Part shown: positions 58,808-64,000 of the stretch, one piece after another
Layout: each line of letters starts with the position of its first letter
Position numbering within the stretch: the stretch's first letter is position 1
From: an uncultured Collinsella sp.
GTDB lineage: Bacteria > Actinomycetota > Coriobacteriia > Coriobacteriales > Coriobacteriaceae
DNA length: 64,000 bases
Reading direction: 5' to 3'
NCBI GenBank assembly: GCA_902494345.1
Contig: CABUSV010000001.1
Location: 171,750-235,749 of the forward strand
The notes under the pieces: model-generated
The model's input: the letters and a program-made list of their open reading frames with translations, nothing else
The model's database searches: none
What the model was told of the DNA's origin: nothing
Made by a program: the position numbers and the translations under genes

Positions 58808-60289
58808 ATGAAAAACCTTCGAGAAAGATGGCACGGACTAACAGTGCTGGGAGTTGTTGCATTTGCCGCTGCCTGCATGACGGTTGCCCCGGCGCCCTCA
58901 TTTGCTGATATTGCTGGCGGTGGCGGTGGCGGAGGCGGTGAAGAGATTACGGAATGGTGTTCCGACGGTCGTCCGATTTCTTACTGGGGCTATGACGGTT
59001 GGAACGGCACTCAAAATGAACAGATGTTTGGCCCTCTTACGCGGTATAGCGTCGAGTGCAATGCCGGGGGGACTGCTCACAGAGATTTTCTAGTAGGCTT
59101 AAACTCAATTGATCAGAGCGCCTCGAGGACCGATTCTTCTGTAGTTACATCACGTCCCGCAGGTACATATTATTTCAACAAAGATGGTTTAATGCAGACT
59201 GGACTCGTCTGGTGCGAGGACGGCAGCCTTCGCTATTTCGATCTCGAAACTGGCGCCATGGTCACGAACCAGTGGCATAACGAATACGAAGCTGTCTGGT
59301 ACTATTTTGGCGCTGACGGGACCGCGGTGTCGGGCTGGCAGTCTATCGGTGGGGACAAGTATTACTTCTATCCCGAAAACCATGATATGGCATACGGCCG
59401 AGTTCAGATTGACGGCAAGAACTACTTCCTGAACACCCCTGGTGCCAACGCCGATGGCCGCATGCAGCACAGTGGCTGGTTCTACGACTCCATCTACGGA
59501 AAGTGGTCCTATGCGACCTCCGACGGTGAGCTATTGACCGGTTGGCATAATCTCGGCGGGGCTTGGTACTATTTCAACGAATCTGGGGTCATGCTGACTG
59601 GCTGGATCAACGATTCGGGTACCTGGTACTACACTAATGCCTCCGGTGCGATGGTCACTGGCTGGCTCAACATCGGCGGTACGTGGTTCTACCTCGACGG
59701 CTCGGGCGCCATGGTCGCTAACAGCTGGCGCAGCCTCGGCGGCTCCTGGTACTGGTTCGGCGACTCCGGTGCAATGGCCACTGGCTGGTTCTTGGCAGGC
59801 GGCTCTTGGTACTATGCGAGCGGTTCGGGCGTCATGGCAACCGGCTGGCTCAGCAATGGCGGCACGTGGTATTGGCTCGGAGGTTCGGGCGCTATGGCCT
59901 CTAACTCTTGGGCTAACGTTGGTGGAGTTTGGTACTGGTTCGACGATTCCGGCGCGATGGCCACCGGCTGGCGTCAGGTCGGCGGCGCCTGGTACTACTT
60001 TAGCGGTTCCGGCGCTATGGCTCACGACGCCTGGGTCGGCGACTACTACCTCCAGTCTTCCGGTGCCATGGCTACGAATGCCTGGGTTGGCTCCTACTAT
60101 GTCGGCGAGGACGGCAAGTGGATTCCGGGCTACGGTTTAGTTTGGTATAAGAACGGTAGCGATGTTTACCATACGCATAAGTGCCGTACCGTTGGTAAGG
60201 ACGCAAAGGGCTATTCGCAGATCTCTATTCAGGAGGCCCAGAGGCGTGGCGCTTCACGAGAGTGCAAAAACTGCCAGCAAATTGGCTAG
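58808..60289 (+). CDS. secreted wall-binding repeat protein with C-terminal Cys/His domain
   Basis: 493 residues. Signal peptide to about residue 34, then a Gly-rich linker. From about 110 to 440 there are roughly 15 repeats of about 20 residues of the form GWxxxGGxWYYxxxSGAM, the choline-binding-like/GW family that holds proteins to wall polymers. The last 60 residues contain 'DVYHTHKCRTV', 'ISIQEAQRRGAS' and 'ECKNC'. That His/Cys pattern is like the small domain that often ends secreted nucleases and surface proteins (YHxxxC ... SxxEAxxxG...PCxxC) and may bind metal. No enzyme domain is seen; residues 35-100 are unassigned. Confidence 0.83.
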   Translation: MKNLRERWHGLTVLGVVAFAAACMTVAPAPSFADIAGGGGGGGGEEITEWCSDGRPISYWGYDGWNGTQNEQMFGPLTRYSVECNAGGTAHRDFLVGLNSIDQSASRTDSSVVTSRPAGTYYFNKDGLMQTGLVWCEDGSLRYFDLETGAMVTNQWHNEYEAVWYYFGADGTAVSGWQSIGGDKYYFYPENHDMAYGRVQIDGKNYFLNTPGANADGRMQHSGWFYDSIYGKWSYATSDGELLTGWHNLGGAWYYFNESGVMLTGWINDSGTWYYTNASGAMVTGWLNIGGTWFYLDGSGAMVANSWRSLGGSWYWFGDSGAMATGWFLAGGSWYYASGSGVMATGWLSNGGTWYWLGGSGAMASNSWANVGGVWYWFDDSGAMATGWRQVGGAWYYFSGSGAMAHDAWVGDYYLQSSGAMATNAWVGSYYVGEDGKWIPGYGLVWYKNGSDVYHTHKCRTVGKDAKGYSQISIQEAQRRGASRECKNCQQIG

Positions 60290-60315
60290 CACATTACTGA
60301 GTTAGTTTTGATTGA

Positions 60316-60343
60316 GACCCCGTTGCCCTGAGGTGACGGGGTC
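60316..60343 (+). terminator. hairpin between wall-protein genes
   Basis: GACCCCGT and ACGGGGTC arms around a 12-nt loop, without a T-run. A weak or partial terminator. Confidence 0.45.
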
Positions 60344-60369
60344 GCTGCGTGATTGGATACCGTGCTGCT

Positions 60370-62580
60370 ATGAAGAAATGGTCATTCGGAGTGCTGGCTT
60401 TTTCGGGCCTCATTTCTTTTGGGCTCCTTTTAGGTTCGCCCTCGATGTTATACGCCCTTGATTCGAATAACACTGACGAAGGTCCCGCATCTAACGTTGC
60501 TATTGCTTCTGTCGAGTCAGGCGTTGATGCCCAGCGCGAATCGACCTTCGTTGTCGAGCAGAACTCTCAGGTGGATAATGAGACCCCTTCTGAGGTTTCG
60601 AATCAAATTATTTGGCATCAGGGGTGGATATCACCCGAAGAAGGGACTGGTTTTTGGCGTTGGGGCTTGTCCGACGGAACAATCGCTGTTTCTTCTTGGA
60701 GACATATAAACGGTAGCTGGTACTGGTTCGACGACGAAGGTCGAATGGCTCAGGATGGGTTGGTTCAAGTCGGGGGTGCGACGTATGCCTTCTCCTCTTC
60801 GGGCGCAATGCGTGTCGGCTGGTACCTAGATTCTACGGGCTCCACTTCTGCTTGGCGTTATTTCTCCGGTTCTGGCGCCATGGTAAAAGGCTGGCTTTCA
60901 GATGGCAGCAACTGGTATTGGCTGGATGATGAAGGCAAGATGGTCCACGACTCGATGCTACAGATCGGGGGAGCCACGTATGGATTCTCTTCTTCTGGCG
61001 CGATGCTTATCGGATGGCATCTTGATGCTTCCGTTTGGCACTATTTCTCCGGCTCTGGCACCCTGGTGAAGGGTTGGCTCTCGGATGGGGGTCGTTGGTA
61101 CTGGCTTGATCCTGCAGATGGTTCTATGGCCACCGGGCTGAATGAATGCAATGGCACCTCTTATATCTTTAACAGTTCAGGGGCCATGCTATCCTCCCAG
61201 TGGGCACTTATTGACAACAACTGGTATTACGCTGACTCCAACGGCTTACTGCATGGAGGTTGGTTACTTCTAGGGAATTCTTGGTATTACCTGGATCCAG
61301 GAAGCCATATTATGCTCACGGGCTTTGTGCAAGTGGGCTCGTCCACCTATTTCCTTACGAGCTCAGGTGCCATGGCAACAGGCTGGGCACTTGCTGATGG
61401 TACTTGGTATTACGCCGCATCAAGCGGAGCTATTCAACGAGGACGATGGATAAAGTCCGGAAGCGCCTGGTATTACCTTGATGACGTATCCGGCGCAATG
61501 CGCACTGGTGAATATACGGTAGGCGACACGCGCTATTATTCTTTTGACTCCGGTGCGATGGCTTCTTCGTGTTGGATCAACTTGAGCGACGGGATGTCAT
61601 GGGCGGATTCTTCTGGTGCGTTGAATGATCCATTGCCTATTGCACTCGACGGGTCCCCTGTAGCATCGGGCTGCGTCGACTCGTCTTCGTTGCCGGGTAT
61701 CATTCATATTGGAGACTCGGTTTTCTATGCGGATGCGAATGGTGCCATTAACGTGGCGTCTGGTTGGATTTTGTCGAAAGACGCTTCTGGCGAAAGTGGC
61801 AATACTTGGTACTACGCATCTTCCAATGGTGTCCTTAAGTCTGGTTGGCAATATGTCAACGGTGCGTGGTATTGGATGGACCCTTCCACATTCAAGATGA
61901 AAACTGGATGGCTTAATGACGGCGGTACGTGGTACTGGCTCCAGCCTTCGGGTGCCATGTTTGCTAACGGGTGGCTGAAAATCGATGGCGTTGACTATTA
62001 CTTCAATGCAAGTGGTGCATGGTTGAATACGTCTGGTTCTGTTTTAGGGGTTAATAGGTCCAGCCTGGTCAATTGGCTTATGAGCCACGAGAACGATGGC
62101 TATTACCGTGGAACACGCTATGATACGCATCTTAGCCAAGAAACATGCATGTATCCAAAGGGTGATCCTCGTTGGGACGGGTATACCGGTATGAACTGCG
62201 GCGGATTTGTATCGCATGCATATATGAAAGCGGGCGGGAATTTAGCTCCAATTGCCGCCGAGCAGAGCCATTCCCCTTGGAGTGGTGGTCCCGGAAGGGG
62301 CGGCTGCGTTAACGCTTATCGTTGGTACGGCTACGCTATCGATACGTGCGCAAACGTGACTTATTTCAACTCTATTGATGAGTTGTTACGTAGCGGTTTG
62401 GCTCGTAAGGGGGACATTGTGTTCTTCAATCCTTACAACCCATATGCGGACGATAGCCACATTGGCTTTTTCTGGGGCAATTCGCCGAGCGAAAATTTGT
62501 TCTGGCATAGTGATGGTTATGGAAATCGCATCTCCGGTTTGACTGCTTTGGGCCCATCGAAAGTAATACTGATCCGTTAG
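60370..62580 (+). CDS. secreted NlpC/P60-like peptidase with wall-binding repeats
   Basis: About 736 residues. Signal peptide 'WSFGVLAFSGLISFGLLLG'. The middle, from about residue 80 to 565, is a long series of WYY/GW repeats, some degenerate. The last 170 residues contain 'GMNCGGFVSHAYMKAGG' (catalytic cysteine) and 'DDSHIGFFWG' (histidine), with 'LARKGDIVFFNPY' between, the layout of NlpC/P60-type peptidases that cut peptidoglycan stem peptides. ATG 60370 gives a proper signal peptide; a GTG at 60349 is possible. Its binding repeats are shared with the genes on either side. Confidence 0.85.
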   Translation: MKKWSFGVLAFSGLISFGLLLGSPSMLYALDSNNTDEGPASNVAIASVESGVDAQRESTFVVEQNSQVDNETPSEVSNQIIWHQGWISPEEGTGFWRWGLSDGTIAVSSWRHINGSWYWFDDEGRMAQDGLVQVGGATYAFSSSGAMRVGWYLDSTGSTSAWRYFSGSGAMVKGWLSDGSNWYWLDDEGKMVHDSMLQIGGATYGFSSSGAMLIGWHLDASVWHYFSGSGTLVKGWLSDGGRWYWLDPADGSMATGLNECNGTSYIFNSSGAMLSSQWALIDNNWYYADSNGLLHGGWLLLGNSWYYLDPGSHIMLTGFVQVGSSTYFLTSSGAMATGWALADGTWYYAASSGAIQRGRWIKSGSAWYYLDDVSGAMRTGEYTVGDTRYYSFDSGAMASSCWINLSDGMSWADSSGALNDPLPIALDGSPVASGCVDSSSLPGIIHIGDSVFYADANGAINVASGWILSKDASGESGNTWYYASSNGVLKSGWQYVNGAWYWMDPSTFKMKTGWLNDGGTWYWLQPSGAMFANGWLKIDGVDYYFNASGAWLNTSGSVLGVNRSSLVNWLMSHENDGYYRGTRYDTHLSQETCMYPKGDPRWDGYTGMNCGGFVSHAYMKAGGNLAPIAAEQSHSPWSGGPGRGGCVNAYRWYGYAIDTCANVTYFNSIDELLRSGLARKGDIVFFNPYNPYADDSHIGFFWGNSPSENLFWHSDGYGNRISGLTALGPSKVILIR

Positions 62581-62591
62581 AATTCCGATTT

Positions 62592-62622
62592 GTAGGGGAC
62601 TCTCTGGGTCCCCTACCTTTTT
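62592..62622 (+). terminator. terminator of the peptidase gene
   Basis: GTAGGGGAC and GTCCCCTAC around TCTCTGG, then a T-run. Confidence 0.88.
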
Positions 62623-62843
62623 GACATCTGGTTTGAAAGTTTATTTGAAGTCGGTATTCTTGGGGGTAAGAGAGGGGGCAATGAGCCTTCGGGTTCAACC
62701 CTGCGGCAAGTTCTTATTTTCTTTGCAGCATTACGCCCAACTATTTATTGTTCTAGATGGCGTCTTGCCCAGTTGGATGTTCGGGAATCTTTCACAGCCA
62801 TGCTGTAAGCTAGACGCAAACAAGAACGAATGACGAGGTTTAC

Positions 62844-64000
62844 ATGAGCAAACATCTTAAGTTATTTTCGGCATTGTTGGTGCTGATGGTCCTTGCGCCC
62901 ATTTCTGTGTTTGTTTTTCCCTCGAACGCGGAAGCTGCGCGGTCCCTAGTTGAGAATTCCTGGCGTTATGAGGATGGACAATTGGTCGCAGAGGATGCTT
63001 CTTCCGAAGAAGATGGAATAGCCTTATTGTCCATGGACATTCTTCCCGATGGGGCTACGGCGCAGGGCATCGATGTCAGTGAGCATCAAGGACGTATTGA
63101 CTGGAATGCTGTTAAGGCTTCTGGTATCGATTTCGCTATTCTGCGTGTTGGATTTGGCGCTCCATCTTGGGGCGGTCGAGTTGACTATCAATTTAATCGA
63201 AATATTTCTGAGTGCGAGCGCCTTGGAATTCCTTACGGCGTCTATCTTTATTCGTATGCTTGGGATAATCAACAGGCAGCCGATGAGGCGTCCATGGTTA
63301 TTGGCTGCCTTTCTGGGCATAATCCTCGTCTGCCGGTGTATTACGATCTTGAGGACAACAGCATCATTGCGGATGGTCGTAAAACCGGAATTGCATCTAG
63401 AGCTCAGATTTTTTGCAATAAGATTTCTGCAGCTGGATATAAGCCAGGCATCTATGCAAATTTGAATTGGTTTAACACTATATTGACCGATTCCGTATTC
63501 AAGAGCGGTTCTTGGGATCACTGGATTGCCCAATATAACTCGCAGTGCGACTATACCGGTAATTACAGTTTTTGGCAGTATAAGAGCAACGGAAAAGTCC
63601 CAGGTGTCAACGGCAACGTTGATATGAACTATGCGTATGTTGATGTCTCTCTTTATCATTGGCAGTTAAAAGACAACATTTGGTATTACGCAACCTCTGA
63701 TGGTAAGGCATATACTGGATGGTTGTACATCGGCGGCGCCTGGTACTGGCTCGACCCCGATACGGACGGTGCCATGGCAACCGGCCTGCACGAGTGCAAC
63801 GGCTCTCTGTATTGGTTCAACTCCTCCGGCGCGATGGCGACCGGATGGGTCCTCGACGGCGGCACCTGGTACTACGCGACAGGCTCCGGCGCGCTGGCGC
63901 GCGGCCCCGTTTCCATCGGCGGCGTGCCCTACTGCTTCGACGCCCGGACGGGGGCCATGCTGACGGGTTACCAGACTGATGCGCAGGGCGTCCGCCGTTA
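62844..64000 (+). CDS. secreted GH25 lysozyme with wall-binding repeats (partial)
   Basis: Open from ATG 62844 to the window end (385 codons). Signal peptide: 'LFSALLVLMVLAPISVFVF'. The GH25 muramidase domain runs from about residue 72 to 270: 'QGIDVSEHQGRIDW' with the first catalytic-site aspartate, 'FAILRVGFG', and the DxE motif in 'VYYDLEDNS'. 'WIAQYNSQCDY' and 'FWQYKSNGKVPGV' close the barrel. Wall-binding repeats start near residue 275 and continue past the end. GH25 enzymes cut the MurNAc-GlcNAc bond. The stop codon is outside the window. Confidence 0.9.
   Translation, partial: MSKHLKLFSALLVLMVLAPISVFVFPSNAEAARSLVENSWRYEDGQLVAEDASSEEDGIALLSMDILPDGATAQGIDVSEHQGRIDWNAVKASGIDFAILRVGFGAPSWGGRVDYQFNRNISECERLGIPYGVYLYSYAWDNQQAADEASMVIGCLSGHNPRLPVYYDLEDNSIIADGRKTGIASRAQIFCNKISAAGYKPGIYANLNWFNTILTDSVFKSGSWDHWIAQYNSQCDYTGNYSFWQYKSNGKVPGVNGNVDMNYAYVDVSLYHWQLKDNIWYYATSDGKAYTGWLYIGGAWYWLDPDTDGAMATGLHECNGSLYWFNSSGAMATGWVLDGGTWYYATGSGALARGPVSIGGVPYCFDARTGAMLTGYQTDAQGVRR

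Overview
This window looks like a chromosomal segment of a Collinsella-type bacterium (Coriobacteriia, phylum Actinomycetota). The reasons are the GC-rich codon use of the core genes, a Rho factor with a very long disordered N-terminus, a SufCBDSU iron-sulfur operon next to a divergent Rrf2 regulator, several small anaerobe-type genes, tandem wall-anchored proteins built from roughly 20-residue GW/choline-binding-like repeats, and many copies of a short intergenic palindrome (CCACCACAAAGG ... CCTTTGTGGTGG). No search was run, so the genus is inferred.

Layout. Positions 1-25 kb hold housekeeping genes: a B3/B4-domain protein, a MarR regulator, DegV, an MGMT-like protein, trpS, a WecA/MraY-type sugar-phosphate transferase, a 6S-like ncRNA, a radical SAM activase homologue, tRNA-Ala, nicotinate phosphoribosyltransferase, proB and proA (separated by a prolyl-aminopeptidase-like hydrolase), an HD hydrolase, CarD, argS, rho, a VanZ-like protein, a ROK sugar kinase and an aminotransferase. 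Positions 25-31 kb carry tRNA-His and tRNA-Lys (with a duplicated tRNA 3' end), an aspartate-oxidase-like flavoprotein, the GGGtGRT protein with its Fe-S scaffold partner, and a RAYT-type transposase that may relate to the palindromes. Positions 31-37 kb are the sufCBDSU operon, divergent from an Rrf2 regulator, with two near-identical 31-bp palindromic operators between them. Positions 37-43.3 kb hold a sortase-type surface protein, an AAA-ATPase-like protein, a glycosyltransferase and an acyltransferase. Positions 43.4-50.4 kb are a run of five GT2 glycosyltransferase genes for a surface glycan.

Positions 50.4-58.5 kb form an AT-rich accessory island full of IS remnants. It is bracketed by the 3' end of the large glycosyltransferase gene (50.16-50.35 kb) and a diverged second copy of that 3' end (58.3-58.5 kb). 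Inside it lie a SatD-family gene translationally coupled to a six-TM DUF3307 gene, a DUF2971 protein, a HEPN-like protein and a DUF4365 nuclease-like protein. The SatD/DUF3307 pair has IS1595-type elements on both sides. Its promoter sits at the edge of a strikingly regular array: six GCAAC...GTTG-type inverted repeats whose starts are spaced exactly 29 bp apart. This is the best candidate in the window for an undescribed system. I propose a nucleotide-signalling or self-regulated membrane-effector module, possibly anti-phage, but the function is inference.

Positions 58.8-64 kb carry three consecutive secreted proteins that share the same wall-binding repeats. Each has a different catalytic or accessory module: a Cys/His-rich C-terminal domain, an NlpC/P60-like peptidase, and a GH25 lysozyme that runs off the end of the window.
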